NCBI RefSeq assembly: GCF_000090795.2
Contig: NW_003546263.1
Location: 332,787 to 396,786 of the forward strand
Source of the DNA: Amphimedon queenslandica
Taxonomy: Eukaryota; Porifera; Demospongiae; Haplosclerida; Niphatidae
Reading direction: 5' to 3'
Length of the DNA: 64,000 nucleotides
Part shown: piece by piece, positions 1 to 12,700 of the stretch
Position numbering within the stretch: position 1 is the first letter of the stretch
Layout: each line of letters opens with the position of its first letter
The notes under the pieces: generated by a model
What the model was told of the DNA's origin: nothing
The model's database searches: none
The model's input: only the letters and a program-made list of their open reading frames with translations
Made by a program: the position numbers and the translations under genes

Positions 1-1443
1 ATTGTACCAATATTTGCTGTAGCTGATAGTAGTTTCTTGGCTTATTATGGAAACGTTAGTAGCCTGTTTGATGGTTTCAGTTTAAGTCTCAGTGAGGACT
101 CATCAAACTTACAAGAGGTTCTTAATGAAGCTTATTCTAATGTCGTATCAACAGCTCGACTGAACTTTGTCCTTCCGGATTATATATCTGTTAATATTCA
201 AGCTAATTGCCCTCCAAACTCTACCTTCTTACCAGAAACAAACGAGTGCTCCAGCATTGGATCAGGTACGGCTGACTTCTTTATTTCCTTCACTTTGAAC
301 TCTTGCCCAGAAAAATACCGAAATGGGCAAACAGAAACAGTTACTGTCAACGTTCCTGGGTTTGGTTCTTTTGATGTTCAAATAGGTGGCCATTGTGCCT
401 GTGAATGTGAAAACACAACAGTTCCTTCCAGTCTACTATGCAGCAACAATGGAGCATTCTCCTGTGGTCTCTGTGATTGCAATAGTGGCTGGAGCGGGCC
501 CTCCTGTAACTGTTCAACAGCAATGTGTCCATTAGGTCCTAATAATCAAGTATGCAGTGGTGAGAGTAGGGGCCAGTGTGTTTGCGGTCAGTGTGTGTGT
601 AAGCAGCCAACCAATAGTGTACCAGGAGTAACTACACCACGTATTGAAGGAAATACTTGTGAATGCAGTAACTATGAATGCGAGACTGACTCAAATGGTT
701 TAGTATGCAGTGGGCATGGTACGTGTACTTGTTCTAATGGTACGTATACTTGTCAGTGTGATAGATCAACTGTTTCAGGTTTCTATTACAGTGGGGACTA
801 TTGTCAATGCTCGTATGATAATTGCATTGATAAGGCTTCAAATGCATCAGTCTTATGCAGTGGCAGAGGAGCCTGTGACCAGTGTCAAGGTAGCTGTAAC
901 TGTCAACCTGGTTTTATTGGTGAATATTGTAGCCTGTCATTTACTGGTAGGCCATTGTGTACTGCTAACGAAGAATGTGTCAAATGCTTTGCAAAAGCAG
1001 CCAAAGATGATAGTATTTCTTGTTCGCATTTATCATGTTCAGAATATTCCACGCTATCATCATCTCAAGACACTTCCACATACACCATACCTGATACCAT
1101 TGATGACTCAACTAGTGATTGCTCCATTAGCACAGTAGAATGCAGTTATATCTACTATGTAGCTGTCTCTACCAACTCCAGTATAACAGTATATCAAGTG
1201 GAGCCTGAAGTTTGCCTTCCAATACCAATATGGGCCATTGCTGTCATAATAGTCATAAGTCTTATACTCATTGGTGCATTGATTCTGATTATAATCAAAC
1301 TGATATTCGTGTACAGAGATCACCGTGAGTACAAGACCTTCCTCTACGAGGTTAACCAATCCAAGAGAATGCAACAAGAAAACCCAGTCTACCTCAACCC
1401 CATTACTGAGACTGTGAACCCAGTTCATGGTATAGTTACTTAA
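1..1443 (+). CDS. ITGB: Integrin beta subunit, C-terminal part (partial at 5' end)
   Basis: The reading frame is open from base 1, so the true start lies outside the window. The first residues (IVPIFAVADSSF, then SEDSSNL) match the end of the integrin beta-I domain. A hybrid/PSI-distal stretch follows, then four cysteine-rich I-EGF modules (about residues 130-320 of this fragment), a beta-tail region, one membrane helix (IPIWAIAVIIVISLILIGAL) and a short cytoplasmic tail. The tail keeps a membrane-proximal RDHRE segment and the first NPxY motif (NPVY), which binds talin in known integrins. The second motif reads NPVH instead of NPxY. Integrin beta pairs with an alpha subunit at the cell surface and links extracellular matrix to actin. 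No intron is visible in this 1.4 kb. An AATAAA lies near 1541. The next gene is convergent. Family assignment is very secure; the orthology group is not. Confidence 0.95.
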   Translation: MVPIFAVADSSFLAYYGNVSSLFDGFSLSLSEDSSNLQEVLNEAYSNVVSTARLNFVLPDYISVNIQANCPPNSTFLPETNECSSIGSGTADFFISFTLNSCPEKYRNGQTETVTVNVPGFGSFDVQIGGHCACECENTTVPSSLLCSNNGAFSCGLCDCNSGWSGPSCNCSTAMCPLGPNNQVCSGESRGQCVCGQCVCKQPTNSVPGVTTPRIEGNTCECSNYECETDSNGLVCSGHGTCTCSNGTYTCQCDRSTVSGFYYSGDYCQCSYDNCIDKASNASVLCSGRGACDQCQGSCNCQPGFIGEYCSLSFTGRPLCTANEECVKCFAKAAKDDSISCSHLSCSEYSTLSSSQDTSTYTIPDTIDDSTSDCSISTVECSYIYYVAVSTNSSITVYQVEPEVCLPIPIWAIAVIIVISLILIGALILIIIKLIFVYRDHREYKTFLYEVNQSKRMQQENPVYLNPITETVNPVHGIVT

Positions 1444-1706
1444 TTATTATTAACATTACAATGCGACATGCTTTACACTGCTATGCTACATACATGTACA
1501 TCATAGATTATTAATTTTTTGCATAATGAAATATTTTTTCGAATAAATTGATATGATGAGAATAATAATGCACATAACTGACAAAGGAGTAATAACAATA
1601 ATAATCATAAGTATAATAATGAAGTACAAATCAATGGAGGATGATGAACTATAATGGTCATAATAAAAAAAATTACAATTTCTTGGAGAAAGCACTGAGA
1701 CGCCTT
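1444..1706. other. Convergent intergenic spacer
   Basis: Short AT-rich spacer between the integrin stop and the end of the SAM-domain gene on the other strand. It holds an AATAAA near 1541 suitable for integrin polyadenylation. The remainder is AT-rich simple sequence without recognisable coding content. Confidence 0.6.
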
Positions 1707-4700
1707 TTATGACTCTCTTGCAATGGAAGTGAGTTCCATTTTGAGCTCTTGAGTTGTATCACAGACGTCAGTCCATTTTCCAATAGGAGACCCTGGTACT
1801 GTGGCAGACCAATTGATACTAAAAACCCTTCGACAGACTTGGTCTCGATGTCCGAGAATATCTTCCAGTCTTTCTTTAGAGCAATCTGTTAAAAATGACA
1901 ATAATAATTACTAATAATTACTAAAGTGTCTTTTCTTACATGCCCTCTCTTAGCTTTAAGCAAAGAAGAGCGTCTGATCTTGTCAAGCATTTTCGCTATA
2001 TCATCTTCCGAGTTTCCTACCTCTTCCGAGTACCTCGAGACCAACGCACTGGGTACACCATACTCACCTCTCTAAATAATTTTGAAAAATTCTGTTTATG
2101 ACCTGATCTACTTACACCTTGGGTGTTTACAAGGTGACAATGAACAAAACTTATTGCAATCATTTTTTAAAAATTTTGTTTATTGCAACCTGTTTAGCGT
2201 ATGATTATAATTAGCATGATACATTAGTGCTTCGTTTATAGTGGACTAATTGCATTACTTACCTGTGATGAGTATGGCTGAGACGTTATGTCGATCCCAT
2301 CAGACAGTAATTTCTCTTCTAATGCAATCTGGAGCAAATTACCACTCAGAGATGGTGGCTTCTTTTTCTCCATCGTCTTAAATGTTTTTTGAAGTGATGC
2401 TATGTGGTGAGGACCTGTCTGGGCTTCTTTGTTACTATCAATCGGTACTTGGTTAATTGGAGAGGTAGAGCACTGTACGCTAGTTTGAGTGTTTTCAAAG
2501 TAATTTTTCAATGACTGTGGAGATGGATGGGGATTGCGATGTGAACGCAGAGTTGCATCAGCCGATAATTTATGAGTGAGTGCTAGTTTTTGAGGGCTCT
2601 TTGTAGGAGAATCTGCGTCAACACTCTTTCCACGATTGTCTGATGATATTGTCCTTTGGCTTCTAGGAAGTGGCTTAAGTATTGGCTTCCATGGGTCGTC
2701 ATACTGGTTGACCTGAGGACTCTCTTTAGCAATCGTCCCTTGCTCTTCCTGCTGTAGCAAACTTGTGGCAGGGCTAGATGACAAACTGTCTTTCTTGAAA
2801 GCTGAAACTTGCTCCGTTTCCTTCCACTCGTGTTTATTAACATTTGATCCCATTAGTGCATTGCTGGAATGAACATCAATCTCAATAATGCTATCATCAT
2901 TGTTTGTCGTTATAGCCTCAGGAGTAGAATGAATGACCTCAGTCGAGGTTGGGGACTCTGGCTTTAGCAATATCTGATGATGAGTGATGGGAGCTATGTA
3001 TGGAGATTGCTCTGTTGAGGGCAGAGATGCATTTGAGGTCTTGGCAGAGTGTGGACGGTTCCTATTAGGTAGTTTAGGCGGTGAAAGTTTTGAAGCGTTG
3101 CTCTCGGGAAAATCAAATACCTCAGCGTATTCAGAATGAACAGTAGCAGCTAGTGTGTGTACAAGAGGATAGTGGTATGCATATAATGATTGCATTGCTT
3201 ACCAGCAATGTCAGGCATGCTGGTTGAGTTGGTCAGACCTCTTTTCTCTTCGCTGGGAGTCTCAGCACTGTCTGCTGATGTACCGTGTCTTAATTTGCTC
3301 TTGTCCTTAACCTTGTCTTTCTTTTTGGGAAATAAACGTCGCAAAAGAGATTTCTACACAAAAATAAAGAATAAGCAAAATAGATAAATGTATATGTAAA
3401 GAGAATAAGCAAAATACATACATGTACATGTAAATACACAAACCTTCTTTTCGTCTTTTCCTTCTCCTCCATCAGTTTCCTCTTCTATGACTGTTTCTGT
3501 GACACCATCAGAGTTTTTAAAGCGCTGGAAACGAATAGGAGTATCACTTCCTTCTACGTACACCTCCAATACATTGGATAGCTAAATAAGACAACATTGT
3601 GCTCATTAACAAGTATGCATTGTGTACACATGTACATGTATATGTACCTCTAATTCTGATTTTGGATTTTTAGCAACCGTCAATCCTTTAACACGACTAG
3701 ACACTTTATAACTACTCTGTGCACTATCATCATCAGCGGATGCCTATCAAAATGCATGACACTGTAAATTCATTCCAAAGTGATGCATAATGAATAATAT
3801 TAACACTCTCGCGAAGCATTCCGTCAATAACAAATTGGGTAGTAGAGTTATTATAACACCAAGACAAAAAATGCATCCACACACAAATTATTGTCACGTG
3901 ATAGTCACACTTAAGTGTATTCATAGCTTACACGTGAGGAGTAACAGATGGAGCGTGTATAATGACTAACCTCCTGTTGTTCTAATGTAAATTGTTGCGA
4001 GGGGTTGTACTCTAGTTTATCAATTGATTCATACGAGCCAATAATCTATACCAAAATAATAATAATAATAATAATAACCATAAATGATAATAAGAAGAAT
4101 AAAAATAAGAATAACCAATTATTTTTAAATCAAAAATATACAAGTGAGAGAATAAAAAGTATTTTACAAGTTAATATAACTCATTTAAAAAATTTAAACC
4201 CTCTTCCCTTTTTTACTTTTTTAGTCCCTTCACTTCCAAGACTCTCTTCAAAAAGGAGAGCTATAAATGAATTAATAAAAGCATACACTCAATATGGCGG
4301 AGATTAATTATCACTGTCGTACCTGGATTAGAAGATATACTACGTGGGAGGTTACCCGTAAAAGGTGTGTCTGTTACTTGTAAAGATGAACGATGCTCCT
4401 TGAATAAATCAGGCTATATAGTAATAACAATAAAATAATAATAATAATAATGATAGATTTATATGATGTAAGACTAACATTTGTTAAGTCTTCGGCAGAA
4501 GTGCTCTTTCCAACTTGCTTTCGTACAAGCAGCTTTTCTGATTTACGAAACGGGCTTTTCTTTTGAGGAGACAACACTTTTGGGCTCTCCTCTGAAGAGG
4601 TTGAAGGGTTTGGCGAACCTTTAAAAGCAGCATGTACAAACATGAAAGCACTCTTGTTTATGGTAACGTGTTTACTTGAAGGAGGTAATGTTTTGTATGA

Positions 4701-7405
4701 CCTTCTTTCAACAACAGAGTGTGATTCGTTTGACAACTTATAACCTGAAAACAAAACAAAGTCAAAATAGGATCACATGTGTGTACATATAGTGTACCTG
4801 GCTTTGAACTCACAGCTGGAGCTTTTGGCTCCTCTGGACTATAAATAATATATAAATTAATTAGTCTACCATAGCAATACTAACCTTTTTGTAATAATGA
4901 CTGGCTGAACTTTAACAGTATCAAAAGGTTCCTACAGAAAGCAAAATGACATAGTAACAATATAAAAGAACATGATAATATACTCACAGCATAGTTACTA
5001 GATGCAGAGGGTGCAATGGTAAGCTGTGGAGGTGGTTGTGGCTGTTTCTAATTTTAAAATAATCATATTAAATAATAATAATAAGCAATCACTCTTACCG
5101 AAGGGGCAGGTTTGCTATTAATATTTGTATCACTTTTCACCTAATAATGATAATAGTGAAGTACTAGTAGAGCACAAAAATATTGTATGAGTACAACACA
5201 ACCAAGTATCAATACAACATGTATTTACAACCTTATTAAATACAAATAATAATATATAAGTTGCACAACTACTGAGATATGTCCCAATATATGTCTCAAT
5301 AAGCCTTCTTCTAAGAAAGCACTCATTATATAATTATTATTTGAACTGTTCGAGGGAAACTCCAATAAGGGAAACATTACAAGTAATAGCTTGTACTAGA
5401 TAACTATAATTGTATTACTTTGACTTTGACGGGAGTCTTTATAGGTGTTGGACTAGCGTCAAACGGCTCCTTTAAAATATAATAATAACAATGACATCAT
5501 TTTATTAGTATAAATACATGTATACTTACGCTGTAGTTGCTCTGATCAATCCCATTAAAGTTTGAAGCACTAGCAGTAGTAGTAGTAGATACAACAGGTG
5601 TGCTAGTTACCTGAAAGTAAACCAAAACGAACATTGAACTATCTCAAAATGTGGTTGTTGTTATTATTCACTCGGAAACGGTTTATTGAAACTTTGATGG
5701 TTTACAACTACTGTAAACATGCTAAAGGCTTTCATCACAAGCAGGAGATTATAAAGGGTATCTTAATATACTCACCGACTTTGGCAGAACAAATTCACTT
5801 TTCTCATTGATGGCATATCGCCACAAGTCCCTCACAGCATCATAGACATTCAATCCTTCAATGTGAAGCTCTTCAGCATAATTCTCAGCTAGTTCTATTA
5901 GCGTGACTTCATTTGCAACCCCTTCCTGTAACAGGTGGTAAATAAACATGACAAGAGCAACATCAGCACATAACAACTCCATCATGTTACAACAACTGGT
6001 CATGTACATGTACACTCCACCTCCAGTACAGATATTACATACAAACATGTACTGCTACACACGCAGAGGTCGTGTTTGGATATTGTGTATACTGCAACTA
6101 TTTGTCTGTTCACAATGTCATTAGCTCAATTAAAGGGTACAGTGAATATGGCTAATTGATTTATCTGATATAATACAGACACCACATGATCACACACATT
6201 GCATGTACACTCTGCCAAAAAACAATCATGGCAGCCATGCGTGAATTCACTGCCTCTCATACCAAGAAATGACTCTATATCCCTCTTGTGTAAGGAAAAA
6301 CTATAGCAACAAACAACAATGGCAAATATAAAGACACAACTGGTAGATTTTTGGAATATTATGGGTTATAATATTAAGAGTACATGCCATGCACGTATAT
6401 GTACATTATTGCTTCTTGACTAATACTGTGAACGGGTCTTTATAATGAAAGCCCTCAGCCCTTTGATTTAACCATATGTACCCAACTGATCCTGACCACA
6501 GTCATGCAGGTGGGACACCAACAACAACACACACTCACACACGCTCACACACTATATGCTATAGTAATAATGATGTTCTTCATCTGTTACTGGAAGCATA
6601 ATTACAATAGTTTGTTATGTTGCTCATTAGTCTGGTATCATGTTACTATGCCCTAATATCTACAGAATCTCCTTATGCGATACACACAAACAACACACTT
6701 ATACGTAGACATTTGGTATAGTTCCTACTATATAGTGAGTAAACAGAGTGAGTGCGTGCAGTGGCTTACTTCAATGACGTATTTAGGATTGGATAACACG
6801 ATGTGATCTCTAGATAACATCTCCCTTATGTGAACCTTCAGCTGAAGTTTAGTCATTAGTGTAGGTGGCATATTGGCTAATGTAGACACAGCAGCTCCTT
6901 CGTTTTTCGGTCTAGCAAACTGCGACGGGTTTAATTTAACAGTCCCTTTTGGCTGATGGGGTCTTGGTGGGGAGTCAATGCTGGGTTTCGGAGAGCGCGA
7001 AGGCTTTTTTTTCTTTGCTGGCTTAGTTGGGACAGGAGTATGAGACGAGGATTTGTCATCAAAGACAGCAGTGTATGTTTCTGTATCAGTAATGACTGGG
7101 AGCTTCTCGACATTGCTTGCTGGGTTCGATCTATTGGCTTTCCTGTTTTCTTTGATTGGTGGAGATGCAGTTGGGGACTCGCTGCCAACCGAGGACTGTT
7201 TGATGCAGTGCTTGGCGAGGACCATTGCTTGGTTGAGGAGTATCTCACGGTGCCTACTGATAGTAATGTTCATTCCATCGAGGTCCACGTCTTTTAAATT
7301 GGCACACAGCTTTTGCGTCTCGTAACCATTTTCAATGAAACTCTTGTGGTATTGCTCCAAGCCAAAGCCTTTGAGCCAGTCCTTTGTGCTACTCCAGGAA
7401 GACAT
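1707..7405 (-). CDS. SAM-domain scaffold protein, SASH1-like C-terminus (multi-exon)
   Basis: Spliced minus-strand gene. Exons placed from GT/AG sites: 7405-6770, 5925-5776, 5610-5530, 5469-5419, 5140-5099, 5047-4988, 4931-4885, 4838-4798, 4744-4479, 4413-4323, 4044-3971, 3743-3648, 3581-3444, 3353-3203, 3149-2263, about 2070-1940, and 1885-1707. The start ATG is followed by a SAM domain (WLKGFGLEQYHKSFIENGY.., residues about 9-60), then low-complexity Ser/Pro linkers. A short helical segment (LTVIELAENYAEEL-like) follows in exon 2. Near the C-terminus, GVPSALVSRYSEEVGNSEDD resembles, from memory, a stretch of SASH1. No SH3 domain is visible. SAM domains mediate protein-protein assembly, so a scaffold role in the cytoplasm is inferred. 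Several introns are only 46-56 bp. Two exon pairs look duplicated (see findings). The exon chain is reliable; the name is not. Confidence 0.7.
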
Positions 7406-8470
7406 GCCTGCTGCCTACCAGCTAAAATAAAGCTGATGCTTTTAAATGTTTAGATATCTTAGAGAGAGGCTAGATCACACACAGCGTTGAGAGAGAGAGA
7501 GAGAGAGATAGAAGCTTTCCCTAAGCAGTGGTACACACTTGCAAGTTATCCTGCAAAAGGCCCTCCCCTCCTCCTTTCAAAGAAGAAGATTGTGGGAAGG
7601 TGTGGCAATTTTAAAATTGTTAAAATTGAATTTTTAAAATAATAATTAATAATAATAATAAAATGCAACAAGAGCATAATTATCAGTAGATAAAGATAAC
7701 AAAAAAATGATTGTAACCATTGTTAAGCTACATGTATAGACAGACAGTGATTAAACATGATGATAATTATAAAATTATATACACACACTTGAATCAGGTA
7801 CTACACCAAGACATCACGTCTTGAATAGAAAATGAAAGAGAGAACGGATGGATTATTTTTAAACAGTTTATTCAAAAAACTAACATCAACTGATAGATGA
7901 TTAGTCAACAGCTAATTTAGAATCTTATAAAAATTAGAAGGAAGAACAAGGGAAACGATATTGAAACTTTTTGGCAGATTTTATCACCAATCACGACAAA
8001 GTTGAAGAGCACCAAATATATACAAGTAAGATATTAAATAAGACTATTTTGCAAAAGCTTCATGCATGAATAGATTTGTATCAATTCACACAGATCTATT
8101 TATACAAATATAGAATAACATTATCATGACTATAATAGCCAAAAAGGTACATTGTACAAGGTAAAGAGTCACTCCTATGCAAACAAAAGTGCCGGATATA
8201 GCACAAGATACAGCCAGACAAGCAGACTACGTGTTTAATACTAGTTCATGTTATACTCCTCAATTCTGTCAACTTGGAGGGAAAATATTGGCATGCATAT
8301 CAACACATCAAACTCATCGCTATGACTGTATACTTTAAGCTATAGACTATCACTACAAATATTATTATTCTTGGCAATAGATACATGATAACATCAGTGT
8401 TTGCATTCATGCTAACATCAAAAGGTTTGCTTTATATAGAATGATGATAGTTCCATTACTCTGTGCATGA
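7406..8470. other. Intergenic, upstream of SAM gene; GA microsatellite
   Basis: Non-coding AT-rich DNA. A (GA)n tract lies at 7489-7508, about 85 bp upstream of the SAM-gene start codon, so it may sit in the promoter or 5' UTR. AAT-rich simple repeats lie around 7640-7665. No reading frame resembling a known protein was seen. Confidence 0.5.
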
Positions 8471-8509
8471 CGAGACTATTTTCTCTTTCTATTTTTTTTC
8501 TTTACATTT

Positions 8510-9420
8510 TTTTCAAAAATGACTAAACAGCTTATTTTTTATTATGTCTTTATGCTATGTAGAAAGTTTAAATAATTTTGACTAATTTTTTTAGTTATGG
8601 CCATTTTTTAAATGAGCCAATTTCTGAAAAACTCCCTTATAGCCCATAGTTTTTTCTAAAAAATGGCTCCAAAATTACTCCTAATTTTTATTACATTTCC
8701 TGATACATATTGATGTCCTTATGCTGTGTAGAAAGTTTGAGCTAATTCCGACTTAAATTTTTCAAGTTACATCCACTTTAAGAAATGCCAAAATTCTGAA
8801 AAAATCCCTGTACTATAGCCCATGGTTTTTTCTAAAAAATGGCCCCAAAATCATCCCTAATTTTTATTACATTTTCTGATACATATTGATGTCCTTATGC
8901 TATGTAGAAAGTTTGAGGTGATTCTGACTAAAAATTTTGAGTTATAGCCATTTTAAAAAATGTTTCATTTTCTGAAAAATACCCAAGGCTATAGCCCATG
9001 GTTTTTTCCAAAAAATGGCCCCAAAATCACCCCTAATTTTTATTACATTTTCTGATACATACTGATGTCCTTATGCTATGTAGAAAGTTTGAGGTGATTC
9101 CGACTAAACCTTTTCGAGTTATGGCCATTTTTTTAAATGTTCCATTTTCTGAAAAATACCCAAGGCTATAGCCCATGGTTTTTTCCAAAAAATGGCTCCA
9201 AAATCACCACTAATTTTTATTACATTTTCTAATACATATTGATGTCCTTATGCTATGTAGAAAGTTTGAGCTGATTCTGACTAAAACTTTTCAAGTTATG
9301 GCCATTTTTTTAATGTTCCATTTTCTGAAAAATACCCAAGGCTATAGCCCATGATTTTTTCCAAAAAATCACTCCAAAATTACCCTCAATTTTTATTACA
9401 TTTTCAGATACATATTGATG
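8510..9420 (+). repeat. Tandem satellite block A, period about 176 bp, 5 copies
   Basis: The marker GTCCTTATGCTATGTAGAAA (or close variants) occurs at 8546, 8715, 8891, 9067 and 9244, giving spacings of 169, 176, 176 and 177 bp. Each unit also carries an AAAAAATGGCCCCAAAATCA segment and a small palindrome around GGCTATAGCC. The later units are more alike than the first, and the block decays after 9420. The reverse complement of the unit is clearly related to the block at 28380-29400: CTCAAACTTTCTACATAGCA here against CTCAAACTTGATAAATAGCA there. No coding potential. Confidence 0.85.
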
Positions 9421-9723
9421 AAACTAAATTGATTCTAATTTTTGAGTTGGTTCCAACTAAATTTTTCTGGGCTATGACTGTCTGAATAAACTAACTTTGA
9501 CAATTGCTACATTCTCAAACTAAAATCAATCTACTTTAATAATTGACAAAATGATACTGATGCGATAAAAACTCCACCTCGTGTGACACATAAGTTTTTA
9601 GTCTGAATCGGTCTACTAAATGTTATTGTCGTAGAGAAGTTTTTGATCTTCTTTTGTCTTGCTGAAGCAGGAAACTATAGTAACAATAATGATGAAATAA
9701 CAATACATGAGTAGTCTCATTGT
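9421..9723. other. Intergenic, decayed satellite edge and 3' flank of CNGB gene
   Basis: About 300 bp of AT-rich sequence. The first 60 bp is a decayed satellite unit. The rest is the 3' flank of the channel gene, with no other feature seen. Confidence 0.4.
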
Positions 9724-12700
9724 TTACTTTGCCTTTTTCTTCAGTTTCTCTTTAGCAAACGGATAGTCAACCAGCGTCTCATTGAGATCTTTCTTGCTCA
9801 GTACAAATAGATTTGAATATCCTTTTGAGACAACATCAGCTGTCCTTCTGTTACCTCTACCAGTCGCTAAAAGACTAAATACAACAATAATTTAAATGCA
9901 TCAATGCCCCTCAAAAAATTGTCCAAATGATTAGTATACGTGTAGCTATTTCAGTGGTACCTGATCTCCCCAAAGACGCTTCCAGGGCCTAACTCGACCA
10001 GCAACTGTCGGGGCTGGCCACCAAAGACTTGGACAACGCCTTTATTAACAATGTACATCTCTCGTCCAATCTCATCCTAATCATTAAAGATACACACACA
10101 TACCATATGCACTAACACTAGAAAGCATTATTTTGATATTCACAGGTGTTACTAACATTTGCCATTATTGATACCCTGATGTGTCATACAAATATATTGA
10201 ATGACCAGCTATCAGACAGGTGCAGAGATACATTAAGAAGTGATCATGGGACATTATTATTGTGCACTTATCATTGGCATAACTGTATATTCTATGCAAC
10301 TAATAATAATTATTAGAAGAGTTGAATCATACGTGTACATGTACACGTATATACAATAAAATACCCAATTTGTAATATACCCTCACTCTCATTCAATATG
10401 CCCCTAACATTGAACTATGCAATTCAATAGTCAACAAGGCTATTAGTGTATAGAGTTACTTCAGGGAAACCATAATTATGAATTATGTGTATTTAGTTCC
10501 TGTTAGCTGTGGGTAGCATCCAAACAGCCTTTCTGACAGTATAACATGACAGCTATAAACCACTAATCACAGACTGTCAGGCTTACCTTCTTACATATAT
10601 ACTCTTTGGGCATCACAAGGAGCGGGTGCAGTTTGAGAACAAGCTCTCTCAGCAAATTTCTCTCAAAACCCTACAAAGGGCATAATCATTATAAACAAAG
10701 GACAATGAGTGGCCCACCCTTTGATAACAAAGGCTTATCCAAACAATAAGCATAGACAGGTCCATGGACATGCCAAACCATTAACCTGAATTGATACACA
10801 ATGCCATAGAGTATTCATTTACTTAATGACACCTGGTATAAAGTCTATCGATCGACGATCGCAGGTGCTACACGTCCATTAACATGCAAATAATAATAAT
10901 AATAATAATAATAATGATTGCGACGATTTATTACTTTGAAAATCTTGACTTTACTAAGAGTGCTAAAGTGAACGTTCATGGCAATATCAGACCTCATCTT
11001 CTTGGGCAATGACTCAAGGGCCTTATCCTCATCTATGAAAACAAATTATTACTGCTCTGTTGGCATAGGCTCCAAGCCCTATCAAAACTACATGTATGTA
11101 CACACACAACATCAATAATGAGTACTCTACATGATTTATGCCTGGTGCTGTCAGTGAGGCATAGTAATAGTGGTGAATGAACTTGGCTCGTGGACTTGGA
11201 ACAGTCCTTCACCACATTTGAGGCTCTGGTTACTCTTTTCAGGAATATTGACAAACTCATAGCCCTAGCCCATAGAGGCAAAAATAATATCTAATGGGGC
11301 CTTGATCTCATTAAAGCTGAAAATGAAAGATACACAACCATTATGCTTTTGGGGGATATTCAAAACAATATGTGATACTCTTCCCAGCACAAAGTCAACC
11401 ACAGCTTTCACCACATAGTTTGATTTGCAAAAAGGGAATGTTAGTACTGCAAAACCTAGCCATAATTCACCCACAGTCAACTCACGGAGCATTCTCTGAT
11501 GGGTGAATGTATAGTCGGACCAGTCCTTCACTTTTTTCTGTATCTATATATTAATGAGATTATCATAATGGTTTATTATACACGTATGTGCTTGTGTTGT
11601 GAAAATTGAATTATCAATTGTGCTACACCAATGTACTGTTATCACTTAGAGATGGGAACAGGAGTCAACATTTCAATACACTTGAACCGATAACTTGTCA
11701 ATATATCAACCACGATTATGAAATCAAAACCATGTTTTTAAACCATCAGACAAGACGAAAGCAACGTATGCTGCCCTCTTGCTAATATCACTACTGATAG
11801 CCGTCCAAGAGTTAATGAACCTGGCAATAGACCAATACCACAAACACTCTGGCATAACATAAGATTGCTTAGTTGAAAACCACAAGGTAGACAAAGTACA
11901 CAAAAACAGTTAGCTAAGCCTAACCCAAGTTGCCATAATGCTACAAACTCTTTCAACAAAGCAATTCATTTTTAAGTAAGCAAGTACTACGCCTCTTATT
12001 AATGACAAAGTGCATATGGAGATCCAATGAATTAGCTGAATTATGTTAGACATTCAAAGCTTCCTAGCTCACGTTATATAAACGTCAATTTGTGTCATTT
12101 TCATCGTAACTGTCACTATGGTTGGTTTCAGTAAAGGATTGACTTGTAAGAATTTTATTTACGAAAAAAATTTTTTGAACAATGCTCTATAGTACAAAAG
12201 AGATCAAACTAAAAATAATAATAATAATTATAATGGCAATATAATTAATCATAACTTTATATGAACAAAAGAATTATTGATAATAATAATGATGATGATG
12301 ATGTAGAATGTGGAAAGGTTTATCACACAGATTAAACCATTGGCTATAATAGATGTAGGAAAATATAAGGCAGAAAAATCACATGAATGCATAATAATAA
12401 TAATAATAATAATAATAATTAATAATCATAACACAAGATATCACCATTATCACGTTAACATTACAATGTTCATGGACAGTATGATAAGCTATAGACACTG
12501 CTGCATATCAATAATGCACTCAGAATGCTGTCAGAGGAACAAGACCAAGACGTGGGGCAACTACTTGGAGGATGTATCGGGCAACATCAGGATCATCTAA
12601 AATGGTTGACATTTGCTGGTGAATCTGTCTTGCTGCTAGCTGCTCCTTCTCTGGGCTGGAAAACCAAGAATGGGTCATACGAAGGACTTCATAACGATTC

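Noticed and set aside
11033-11959. Several 70-90 residue frames within CNGB introns
   Set aside because: They overlap splice junctions of the channel gene or lie in its introns, with no recognisable protein.
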